From assembly GCF_018555685.1 (NCBI RefSeq), contig NZ_JAFLWW010000006.1, forward strand, positions 487,259-551,258: DNA of 64,000 bases. The letters are read 5' to 3'. Positions within the stretch are counted from its first letter, which is position 1; each line of letters opens with the position of its first letter. Below, one piece after another: positions 26,709 to 33,313 of this stretch. This DNA is from Aminobacter anthyllidis. Lineage in GTDB: Bacteria > Pseudomonadota > Alphaproteobacteria > Rhizobiales > Rhizobiaceae. Position numbers and translations under genes: made by a program. A model generated the notes under the pieces. The model was not told the DNA's origin and ran no database searches. It worked only from the letters and a program-made list of their open reading frames with translations.

Positions 26709-27392
26709 TCAGGGTCGGCTCTCAGGTGCCAGCCCAAACGAAGAGAGAAGTGTCGCGTGAGCCGGCGTGCCGAGAAAGGTGCCCAATAGGCTATCGAGGC
26801 GCTCTTGGATCTCGCGGCTGCGGCACGCGAATGCGCCGGAGGCGGGTACCTTCTCACTGGCCGGAACGGTGACGCACGCCAAGCCAGTCCCAGGATTCCG
26901 GGTAACGTGCTCGCGATGCGCGCTCTCGACACTGGCATATGCCTCGACGGCCCCGTCGGCGACGGCCTGCGCCGCCTCGTCATAGTCCTGGAAGATGACG
27001 ACGGTGTCGGCACGGAACCCGAGACTCAGGGCCGTCTGTTCTTGAATCTGCCCCGCGAGGACGGCAAGCTTGCCTCCCAGGGCGGCAAGGCTGCGATAGC
27101 CGGCGATGCGGTCACGGTTGCTCTCACGCACCAGAAGTCCGTCGCGCAGCGCCCAGATCGGCAAGGTGAAGAAGGCGCGTTCGGCACGTTCCCTCGTGGC
27201 GAACATTCCGGTGGTCACGTCCCAGCGACCGTCTTCAAGCCCGGGCAACAACTCCAAGAAACTGGTTTCGACCGGTTCAAAGGATTCGCCGATGCCGGCG
27301 AAAATGTACCGGGCCAGTTCGACGTCGCTGCCAGTCAGCCCGCCACCCTCCTGATAGTTGAAGGGCGGTTCGGCTATCCAGGCGAACTTCAT
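26709..27392 (-). CDS. Family 3 solute-binding-fold protein without signal peptide
   Basis: 227 residues with the two-lobed SBP_bac_3 pattern: MKFAWIAEPPFNYQEGGGLTGSDVELARYIFAGIG, the LLPGLEDGRWDVTTGMFATRERAERAFFTLPIW strand, LAVLAGQIQEQTALSLG, and the DYDEAAQAVADGAVEAYASVESA region. No signal peptide precedes the fold, the mature domain starting at Met1. It therefore probably works in the cytoplasm, as a solute sensor or enzyme-like protein, unless an unseen start exists. It starts 9 bp after argB on the same strand, so it is likely cotranscribed. Ligand unknown. Confidence 0.8.
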   Translation of the reverse strand: MKFAWIAEPPFNYQEGGGLTGSDVELARYIFAGIGESFEPVETSFLELLPGLEDGRWDVTTGMFATRERAERAFFTLPIWALRDGLLVRESNRDRIAGYRSLAALGGKLAVLAGQIQEQTALSLGFRADTVVIFQDYDEAAQAVADGAVEAYASVESAHREHVTRNPGTGLACVTVPASEKVPASGAFACRSREIQERLDSLLGTFLGTPAHATLLSSFGLAPESRP

Positions 27393-27401
27393 CGCGGCTC
27401 C

Positions 27402-28298
27402 TTACGGAACGATCAGCGTGCCCGCGCCGTGCTCGGTGAACAGTTCGAGCAGCACCGAATGCGGCGTCTTGCCGTTGAGGATGACGACGCCTTCGACGCC
27501 GCGCTCGATCGCCTCGATGCAGGTCTCGACCTTGGGGATCATGCCGCCCGAGATGGTGCCGTCCTTGATCAGCGCCTTGGCGTCGGCGACCGTCAGCTCG
27601 TCGATGAGTTTCTTGTCCTTGTCGAGCACGCCAGGCACGTCGGTGAGGAACAGCAGCCGTGACGCCTTGACCGCGCCGGCGATGGCGCCGGCGAAGGTGT
27701 CGGCGTTGATGTTGTAGGTATGCCCGTCGCGCCCCGGGGCGACGGGCGCCAGCACCGGGATCATTTCGGAACGGGCGAGGAGGTCGAGCAGCGTGCGGTC
27801 GACTTCAACCGGCTCGCCGACGAAGCCGAGATCGATCACCTTCTCGATGTTCGAGTCGGGGTCGACCATGGTCTTCTTGGCCTTTTCGGCGAAGACCATG
27901 TTGCCGTCCTTGCCGCACAGGCCGATCGCCCATTCGCCCTCGGCGTTGATGAGGGCGACGATCTCCTTGTTGATCGAGCCCGCCAGCACCATCTCGACGA
28001 TCTCGACCGTCTTCTGGTCGGTGACGCGCAGGCCGCCCTCGAACTTCGATTCGATGCCCATCTTGGTCAGCATGGCGCCGATCTGCGGGCCGCCGCCGTG
28101 CACGACGATCGGGTTGACGCCTGACTGCTTCAGTAAAGCGATGTCGCGGGCAAAGGCGCGGCCGAGCTCGACATTGCCCATGGCGTGGCCGCCATATTTC
28201 ACCACGACCGTCTTGTTTTCGTAGCGCTGCATGTAGGGCAAGGCCGCGGAGAGCAGGGCAGCCTGCATTTCGGCGGTGGCGGCGACGTTCGTCGTCAT
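27402..28298 (-). CDS. argB: Acetylglutamate kinase
   Basis: 298-residue amino-acid kinase that phosphorylates N-acetyl-L-glutamate in arginine biosynthesis. Conserved segments are [36 protein letters not shown] (substrate binding), [33 protein letters not shown], the [13 protein letters not shown] nucleotide region and [20 protein letters not shown]. Two ATGs (28304 and 28298) are in frame; the second has better spacing from GGGA. In most relatives argB lies next to engB; here a 3.3-kb block (sigma factor to monooxygenase) intervenes. Confidence 0.97.
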   Translation of the reverse strand: MTTNVAATAEMQAALLSAALPYMQRYENKTVVVKYGGHAMGNVELGRAFARDIALLKQSGVNPIVVHGGGPQIGAMLTKMGIESKFEGGLRVTDQKTVEIVEMVLAGSINKEIVALINAEGEWAIGLCGKDGNMVFAEKAKKTMVDPDSNIEKVIDLGFVGEPVEVDRTLLDLLARSEMIPVLAPVAPGRDGHTYNINADTFAGAIAGAVKASRLLFLTDVPGVLDKDKKLIDELTVADAKALIKDGTISGGMIPKVETCIEAIERGVEGVVILNGKTPHSVLLELFTEHGAGTLIVP

Positions 28299-28412
28299 CG
28301 GCATGGTCCCGGGTCGGTGGAAAAGGTCGGCGCGGTCTTAGCCGGAAACCGGGCAGGGGGCAAATGGTTCGATGGGGCCGGCGCATCTGCGGTGCCGTGC
28401 CTCATGCATCGC

Positions 28413-28440
28413 TGAAACCGGTTGCAGTGATCCACGCGGC
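28413..28440 (+). promoter_or_regulatory. Candidate ECF-sigma promoter of the sigma factor gene
   Basis: TGAAAC, 16-bp spacer, CGCGGC, about 46 bp before the sigma gene. The TGAAAC box also occurs twice upstream of the nearby fasciclin gene with CGTxxx 16-17 bp downstream, suggesting a common autoregulated ECF promoter. Pattern noted by eye only. Confidence 0.35.
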
Positions 28441-28486
28441 TTAAACAGCAGTTGCAATTCGTTTCGCGCCACGTAACTTGGCGGGC

Positions 28487-29026
28487 ATGACGCCGCAGGA
28501 CATCACCAAGCTGATTGTTCGGACCTCGATGAAGGACCGTGCGGCCTTCGATTTGCTCTACCGGCACACGAGCTCGAAACTTTTCGGGGTCTGTCTGCGT
28601 GTATTGAATGACAGGGCAGATGCCGAGGAAGCGCTGCAAGAGGTCTTCGTCAAGATCTGGACGAAAGCGGACCGCTTCGCAGTTTCTGATCTCAGCCCCA
28701 TTTCGTGGCTTGTAGCAATCGCGCGCAATCATGCGATCGATCGCATACGGGCGCGGCGTCAGGCGCCTCTCTCGATTGACGAGGCGCTCGAGGTTGCGGA
28801 TCCGGGGCCGGGGCCAGAGGCTGCAGCGGTGGCGGGCGGCGAAGCCGAGCGCATCCATGGCTGCCTGGAAGAACTGGAGAAGGACAAGGCGGCCGCGGTC
28901 CGCGGCGCCTATCTCAAGGGGGAGAGTTATAACGAACTCGCGGACCGCCACGGCGTGCCGCTCAACACCATGCGTACCTGGCTGCGCCGCAGCCTGCTCA
29001 AACTCAGGGAATGTCTGGAAAGATGA
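28487..29026 (+). CDS. ECF RNA polymerase sigma factor (SigK-like)
   Basis: About 179 residues. Sigma region 2 is at 20-90 (FDLLYRHTSSKLFGVCLRVLNDRADAEEALQEVFVKIWTKADRF, then SWLVAIARNHAIDRIRARR). Region 4 is at 120-175 (AAAVRGAYLKGESYNELADRHGVPLNTMRTWLRRSLLKLRECLE). There is no region 3, as expected for the ECF class. The ATG at 28487 follows GGCGGG; a TTG at 28478 is in frame. It overlaps the anti-sigma gene by 4 bp. The sigma/anti-sigma/fasciclin layout resembles SigK-RskA-MPT70 of mycobacteria. Confidence 0.92.
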   Translation: MTPQDITKLIVRTSMKDRAAFDLLYRHTSSKLFGVCLRVLNDRADAEEALQEVFVKIWTKADRFAVSDLSPISWLVAIARNHAIDRIRARRQAPLSIDEALEVADPGPGPEAAAVAGGEAERIHGCLEELEKDKAAAVRGAYLKGESYNELADRHGVPLNTMRTWLRRSLLKLRECLER

Positions 29027-29754
29027 CGCTCGCGCAAGACAATGGACAGGAACGTGGAGGCGACGATCTGGTCGCCGCCGAATACGTTCTCGGTGTCCTG
29101 CCTGCCGACGAGCGACGTCAGGCCAGCGCCCGCATCGACGGCGAGCCTGGTTTCGCCCGCATGGTCGACCAGTGGGAGGTGCATTTCGCGCCGCTCGCCG
29201 CCGCCTACCCGGAAATCGAAGCCCCGGCCTCGGTCAAGCCGGCGATCGACCGCAGGCTGTTCACCGCAACCGCGACGTCGCCGGCGCCCAGTTCGCAGGG
29301 CTCCGGGAGCTTGTGGGCCAGTCTCGCCTTCTGGCGCGGCCTCGCTACGGCAGCTGTCGCTGCGCTCGCGATCTATGTTGCTGTTCCCTACATCAATCCG
29401 CCAGCCCAACTGCCGCAGGAGCGCATGGTCGCTTCGCTCGCTGCCGATGGCAGTGACGTCAAGTACATGGCGATGTACGACGCTGGCAGTGGCCAGATCG
29501 GCCTTTCACACGTCTCCGGCGAGCGCGCCACCGGCAGGGATTTCGAACTCTGGATGATCGAGGGCAGCAACGCTCCGGTCTCGATGGGCGTCATCCCGGT
29601 CGGATCGACGATCCATATCAACGTCGATCAGGCGATGCGCGACAAGCTCGCGGCGGGCGCCATTCTGGCCGTCAGCCTCGAGCCTTCGGGCGGCTCGCCG
29701 ACCGGCCAGCCGACCGGCCCGGTCGTTGCCGCCGGCGACCTGCGCGACATCTAA
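29023..29754 (+). CDS. Membrane anti-sigma factor (RskA-like)
   Basis: 243 residues. The cytoplasmic N-terminal anti-sigma domain is GGDDLVAAEYVLGVLPADERRQASARIDGEPGFARMVDQWEVHFAPLAAAYPE. A single membrane helix lies at about 107-126 (LATAAVAALAIYVAVPYI). A periplasmic RskA domain (YMAMYDAGSGQIGLSHVSGERATGRDFELWMIEG...VSLEPSGGSPTGQPTGPVVAAGDL) follows; it probably sequesters the adjacent sigma factor until intramembrane proteolysis. The ATG at 29023 lies inside the sigma stop codon, giving coupled translation. Confidence 0.92.
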   Translation: MTLAQDNGQERGGDDLVAAEYVLGVLPADERRQASARIDGEPGFARMVDQWEVHFAPLAAAYPEIEAPASVKPAIDRRLFTATATSPAPSSQGSGSLWASLAFWRGLATAAVAALAIYVAVPYINPPAQLPQERMVASLAADGSDVKYMAMYDAGSGQIGLSHVSGERATGRDFELWMIEGSNAPVSMGVIPVGSTIHINVDQAMRDKLAAGAILAVSLEPSGGSPTGQPTGPVVAAGDLRDI

Positions 29755-29786
29755 TCCAGAAAAATTTGCCCGAATTCGCAACGGGG

Positions 29787-29815
29787 TGAAACTTTATCGC
29801 TGTGTCACTCGTGTC
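29787..29815 (+). promoter_or_regulatory. Candidate distal ECF promoter of the fasciclin gene
   Basis: TGAAAC, 17-bp spacer, CGTGTC. Shares the TGAAAC box with 28413 and 29871. By-eye pattern only. Confidence 0.3.
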
Positions 29816-29870
29816 TTCGCGGTTTGCAAAAGATTAGATTGAAAGATGTGAAATATTTATCGCGAGAAAG

Positions 29871-29898
29871 TGAAACTATATAATCTCATGCCCGTAAT
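29871..29898 (+). promoter_or_regulatory. Candidate proximal ECF promoter of the fasciclin gene
   Basis: TGAAAC (29871-29876), 16-bp spacer, CGTAAT (29893-29898), 45 bp before the fasciclin ATG. Fits an ECF-type promoter recognised by the adjacent sigma factor. Inferred. Confidence 0.4.
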
Positions 29899-29943
29899 TC
29901 CTTGTGCCTTTCCAATTCGGGAAACAACCCAAGGAGTTACAAT

Positions 29944-30495
29944 ATGCGTAAGATCTCTCTCGCTTTGCTCGCCGGTACCTTTTCCGCTCTCGCCACCTTT
30001 GCCTATGCCGAAAACCCGATGGTTGGCGGTGCCGCGATGTTCGCCGACAAGAACATCGTCGAAAACGCGGTGAATTCGAAGGACCACACCACGCTCGTCG
30101 CTGCTGTGAAGGCAGCCGGCCTGGTCGAGACGCTGCAGGGCAAGGGCCCGTTCACCGTCTTTGCGCCGACCAACGAAGCCTTCGCAGCGCTTCCGGCCGG
30201 CACTGTCGAGACCCTGCTCAAGCCCGAGAACAAGGACAAGCTGACCAAGATCCTGACCTGCCATGTCGTCGGCGCCAAGGCGATGGCTGCCGACATCAAG
30301 AAGATGGTCGACGACGACAAGGGTGCCCACCCCGTCAAGACTGTTGGTGGCTGCACCTGGACCGCCAAGTATGACGGCGACAAGGTGACGGTCGAGGACG
30401 AAAACGGCAACGTTGCCAACGTCACCATCGCCAATGTCGAGCAGTCGAACGGCGTCATCCATGTCATCGACAAGGTTCTGCTGCCCAAGATGTAA
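29944..30495 (+). CDS. Secreted fasciclin (FAS1) domain protein
   Basis: 183 residues. Residues 1-21 are a Sec signal peptide ([21 protein letters not shown]). A single FAS1 domain follows (about 40-182): [59 protein letters not shown], and the terminal [18 protein letters not shown]1 proteins mediate surface adhesion or are stress-induced; exact role unknown. The ATG at 29944 has AAGGAG at ideal distance. It is transcribed after a sigma/anti-sigma pair with TGAAAC promoters between, suggesting it is the main target of that sigma factor. Confidence 0.95.
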   Translation: MRKISLALLAGTFSALATFAYAENPMVGGAAMFADKNIVENAVNSKDHTTLVAAVKAAGLVETLQGKGPFTVFAPTNEAFAALPAGTVETLLKPENKDKLTKILTCHVVGAKAMAADIKKMVDDDKGAHPVKTVGGCTWTAKYDGDKVTVEDENGNVANVTIANVEQSNGVIHVIDKVLLPKM

Positions 30496-30557
30496 GCCCG
30501 GGGGGCAGCGTGGTTGTGCGACGCTGTCGCTCCCTGAGGCTCGCGCAATCGGCAAAG

Positions 30558-30586
30558 CGCCCCGCAACGGTCACCGTTGCGGGGCG
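30558..30586 (+). terminator. Hairpin after the fasciclin gene
   Basis: CGCCCCGCAACGG TCA CCGTTGCGGGGCG is a perfect 13-bp stem with a 3-nt loop about 60 bp past the stop. The downstream T-tract is weak (TGGTTCGTC), so termination is likely but perhaps not fully intrinsic. Confidence 0.7.
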
Positions 30587-30690
30587 TGGTTCGTCGAGGG
30601 CTGGCCCGTCGAACTACGGGTGAGAGGCCTCAAGCCCTGTTGATTTCGCCGTGATGCGGCGCCGGCCTATGGTCGGATAGGAGAAAAACC

Positions 30691-31188
30691 ATGGACCGCC
30701 GTTCATTCCTGTTGGGCAGTGCCGCGATCGCCGTTGTTGCCGGTTTCATGATCTCGAGACGGCTGACCATTGCCGGCCCGGCTTTGGCCGAGAACTTCGA
30801 GGTCACCAAGACCGAAGCCCAGTGGCGCGCAATTCTCTCTCCTGCCGCCTTTGCAGTGCTGCGCCAGGAGGACACCGAGCCGCCGGGGTCGAGCCAGCTT
30901 CTCAACGAACACCGCAAGGGTACGTTCAACTGCGCCGGCTGCGACCTGGCTGCCTATTCGTCCGACACCAAGTTCGATTCCGGCACCGGCTGGCCAAGCT
31001 TCTGGGACGCGTTGCCCAATTCGATCGGCACCAATGTCGACACTTCGCTGCTGATGACCCGCACCGAAGTGCATTGCCGCCGCTGCGGTGGCCATTTCGG
31101 CCACATCTTCGACGACGGCCCGCCGCCAACCGGCAAGCGCCATTGCATCAACGGGCTGGCCTTGACGTTCCGGCCGGCCGCGGCCTGA
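30691..31188 (+). CDS. msrB: Exported peptide-methionine (R)-S-oxide reductase
   Basis: 165-residue MsrB that reduces methionine-R-sulfoxide in proteins. The N-terminus MDRRSFLLGSAAIAVVAGFMISRRL is a Tat-like or anchor signal, placing the enzyme in the periplasm. Zinc ligands are in FNCAGC and HCRRCGGHFGHIFDDGP. GTGWPSFW and the catalytic Cys in KRHCINGLALTF are conserved. ATG at 30691 preceded by AGGAG. Next to the ECF/fasciclin locus, so possibly part of the same envelope stress response (inference). Confidence 0.94.
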   Translation: MDRRSFLLGSAAIAVVAGFMISRRLTIAGPALAENFEVTKTEAQWRAILSPAAFAVLRQEDTEPPGSSQLLNEHRKGTFNCAGCDLAAYSSDTKFDSGTGWPSFWDALPNSIGTNVDTSLLMTRTEVHCRRCGGHFGHIFDDGPPPTGKRHCINGLALTFRPAAA

Positions 31189-31212
31189 TCCTTTCTTGAA
31201 AATTTCTCTTGA

Positions 31213-31230
31213 CCTCAAGATATCTTGAGG
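31213..31230. promoter_or_regulatory. Perfect 18-bp palindromic operator
   Basis: CCTCAAGATATCTTGAGG overlaps a TTGACC -35-like box (31209-31214) in front of the small monooxygenase gene. The AAGATATCTT core resembles MarR/HxlR-type operators. No regulator gene of that class is adjacent, so the repressor would act in trans. Palindrome seen directly; role inferred. Confidence 0.6.
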
Positions 31231-31280
31231 TTGCATTGATGTGCTCTCACGAGATCCAGAATGGAAAAAGAAGAGCAGCA

Positions 31281-31613
31281 ATGAGCCAGAATGCAGAGAA
31301 CGAACTGAACGGCCCGGTGGCGTTCGTCAACATCTTCACCCTGAAGCCGGGCAAGCTGGACGAGTTCATCGCCCTGCAGAAGATCAATCTGGGTCGTTCG
31401 ATCGGGAACGTTCCAGGTTGGAGGGGCAGCCGCCTGCATCGTTCGATCGACGGCAATACGGCGATCATGATCAGCACCTTCGACACGGTCGCTGATCACA
31501 AGCGGGTACATCAGACGCAAGGCTTCGCCGATCATATCGCGAAGGTCGGGCCGCTGATCGAGAGCGCGGTGCCTGGCTACTATCAGGTCGTCCACGAGGT
31601 GACGCAGGCCTGA
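31281..31613 (+). CDS. Antibiotic biosynthesis monooxygenase (ABM) domain protein
   Basis: 110-residue dimeric alpha/beta-barrel protein. ABM pattern: VAFVNIFTLKPGKLDEFIALQKINLGRSIGNVPGWRGSRLHRSIDGNTAIMISTFDTVADHKRVHQTQGFADHIAKV. Relatives are quinol or small-molecule monooxygenases working without metal. The ATG at 31281 is preferred: the conserved region starts soon after and a purine-rich AAGAAGAGC precedes it; upstream ATGs would place the operator palindrome inside the gene. Single gene ending against engB. Substrate unknown. Confidence 0.83.
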   Translation: MSQNAENELNGPVAFVNIFTLKPGKLDEFIALQKINLGRSIGNVPGWRGSRLHRSIDGNTAIMISTFDTVADHKRVHQTQGFADHIAKVGPLIESAVPGYYQVVHEVTQA

Positions 31614-31630
31614 GGCCGGTTTGCCTCAGG
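31609..31630. terminator. Bidirectional hairpin between convergent genes
   Basis: CCTGAGGC CGGTTT GCCTCAGG, an 8-bp perfect stem with a 6-nt loop that starts in the monooxygenase stop region and ends 23 bp before the engB stop. No clear T-tract on either side. Confidence 0.5.
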
Positions 31631-31652
31631 GTGCACGCGACGGCGGCAGCGA

Positions 31653-32315
31653 TCAGCCGCCGTTGACCACCAGCGCGATCGCCGCGCGCAGCTCGTCCAG
31701 GCCTTCGTTCTTCTCGGACGAGGTTGCCAGCACGGTCGGGAAGGCGGCGGCGCGCTTCTTGATCTTCAAAAGCGTGTCTTCGATCAGCGGCTGCACGCCC
31801 GCGGCCTTGATCTTGTCGGTCTTGGTCAGGACGATCTGGTAGGAAATCGCCGCCTTGTCGAGCAGGGTCAAAACCTCCTCGTCGTTCTTCTTGATGCCGT
31901 GGCGGGAATCGATCAGCAGATAGACGCGCTTGAGCGTCACCCGGCCGCGCAGATAGTCGAACACCAGCTTGGTCCACTGGTCGACCTGTTCCTTGGGCGC
32001 CTGGGCATAGCCATAGCCGGGCATGTCGACCAAGGCCATGGGCGGCAGGTCGCCGGCCTCGCCGGAATAGCCGTCGGGCACGAAATAGTTGAGCTCCTGC
32101 GTGCGCCCCGGCGTGTTCGACGTCCGCGCCAGCCCGCCATGGCGAACCAATGCGTTGATAAGTGACGACTTGCCGACATTCGAACGGCCGGCGAAGGCGA
32201 TCTCCGGCGGGCCTTCCGGCGGCAGGAATTTCATGGCAGGGACGCCGCGGATGAAAATCCATGGGCGCTTGAAAAGCTCGGCATCCACCGGGCCGTTGGT
32301 CGTATGTTCGTTCAA
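31653..32315 (-). CDS. engB: Ribosome-biogenesis GTPase EngB (YihA/YsxC)
   Basis: 220-residue GTPase needed for large-subunit assembly. G1 is [18 protein letters not shown]2 region [15 protein letters not shown]3 [11 protein letters not shown]4 VLTKTDK, G5 ATSSEKNEG. The start is a TTG at 32315. GGAGG lies 7-8 bases upstream, and the TTGA overlaps the stop of the acetyltransferase gene, giving tight coupling. An ATG at 32234 would cut into the conserved N-terminal region. Normally follows yidC directly; an acetyltransferase is inserted here. Confidence 0.95.
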   Translation of the reverse strand: MNEHTTNGPVDAELFKRPWIFIRGVPAMKFLPPEGPPEIAFAGRSNVGKSSLINALVRHGGLARTSNTPGRTQELNYFVPDGYSGEAGDLPPMALVDMPGYGYAQAPKEQVDQWTKLVFDYLRGRVTLKRVYLLIDSRHGIKKNDEEVLTLLDKAAISYQIVLTKTDKIKAAGVQPLIEDTLLKIKKRAAAFPTVLATSSEKNEGLDELRAAIALVVNGG

Positions 32316-32950
32316 GCCGCTGCCTCCAGCAGAGAAATATCCGAGCCGCGAATGGCATTGAGGTTGCGGCCGATCTTGTCCACCGGCCAATCCCACCAGG
32401 CAATCGAAAGAAGCCGTTCGATGGTCTTGTCGTCGAAACGCTTCTTGACCACGACGGAAGGATTGCCGGCTACGATCGCATAAGGCGGTACGTGCCTGCT
32501 GACAACCGATTTCGCAGCGACTATGGCGCCATGACCGATATGGACCCCCGGCAGGATCACCGCTTCCATGCCGATCCACACGTCATTGCCGAGCACAGTG
32601 TCGCCGCGCACCTCCTGCTGCCAGGTGGCAACGTCGAAGCCTTCTTCCCAGCCGTGGCCAAATATATTGAACGGGTAGGTCGAAAACCCTGACATGGCGT
32701 GGTTGGCGCCGTTCATGATGAAGCGCGCGCCTTCGGCGATGGCGCAGAACTTGCCGATGATCAGCTTGTCGCCGATGAACGGGTAGTGGTGCAGCACGCA
32801 TTTCTGCTGAAACAGATCAGGACCGTCGGGATCGTCGTAATAGGTGAAGTCGCCGATCTCGATGTTCTCGGCGTCGACGAGGGATTTGAGGAAGCCGACG
32901 CGCTTGTGCATCGGTATCGGGTGCTTGATCGCGGGGTTGGGTCCGGGCAT
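32312..32950 (-). CDS. CatB-related xenobiotic O-acetyltransferase
   Basis: 212-residue hexapeptide-repeat acyltransferase of the XAT/CatB-VatD class. [42 protein letters not shown] (catalytic His) and [54 protein letters not shown] are the standard beta-helix and C-terminal segments. Members can acetylate chloramphenicol or streptogramins, but a natural sugar or small-molecule substrate is equally possible. It lies between yidC and engB and is translationally coupled to engB; the leader upstream is highly structured. Confidence 0.9.
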   Translation of the reverse strand: MPGPNPAIKHPIPMHKRVGFLKSLVDAENIEIGDFTYYDDPDGPDLFQQKCVLHHYPFIGDKLIIGKFCAIAEGARFIMNGANHAMSGFSTYPFNIFGHGWEEGFDVATWQQEVRGDTVLGNDVWIGMEAVILPGVHIGHGAIVAAKSVVSRHVPPYAIVAGNPSVVVKKRFDDKTIERLLSIAWWDWPVDKIGRNLNAIRGSDISLLEAAA

Positions 32951-33040
32951 GGCGTCTCATCCATATTTATGCGCGTCGATACCAGTATAGCGCGATCCGC
33001 GACGAAGACATCGGCGGTGATGATCTTCGAGATCCGGTTT

Positions 33041-33160
33041 TTGCAAGCAAGACCCCGGCACCTTCGATCGAGGTGCAAACCGGGGTTCCGCAAGGGATGC
33101 GGAACCCCGGCCTTTGCCGAGACGGTTCAATTCTGACCGGGGGGGATGGTCAGAAACCGC
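33041..33160. other. Multi-hairpin intergenic region upstream of the acetyltransferase gene
   Basis: This 360-bp gap has no coding frame of merit but holds strong secondary structure. GCACCT/AGGTGC (33058-33076) is nested in ACCCCGG/CCGGGGT. CCGGGGTTCCGCA/TGCGGAACCCCGG (33080-33110) is a perfect 13-bp stem. CTGACC/GGTCAG (33134-33153) is flanked by GGTT/AACC. The CCGGGGT strand at 33080-33086 can pair with either side, so two mutually exclusive folds exist. It could be a structured leader of the acetyltransferase mRNA, a small RNA, or a repeat cluster. Confidence 0.45.
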
Positions 33161-33261
33161 CACCCCGCAGGCTGATGCTTGGGAGGCATCGCTCAGCTAC
33201 GCTGCCACCAGCGCAAAAGTTTCAGCCTCCAGTTGAAGAAAACTCGAATGTCTCAAAATGC

Positions 33262-33293
33262 AAAAAGGCCCCGGAAATTTCCGGGGGCCTTTT
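33262..33293 (-). terminator. Rho-independent terminator of the rpmH-rnpA-yidC operon
   Basis: GGCCCCGG AAATTT CCGGGGGCC with one bulge, followed on the minus strand by TTTTT and on the plus strand by TTTTCG. It lies 20 bp past the yidC stop. Confidence 0.88.
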
Positions 33294-33313
33294 CGTTTGG
33301 TCCCGAAGGGCGG

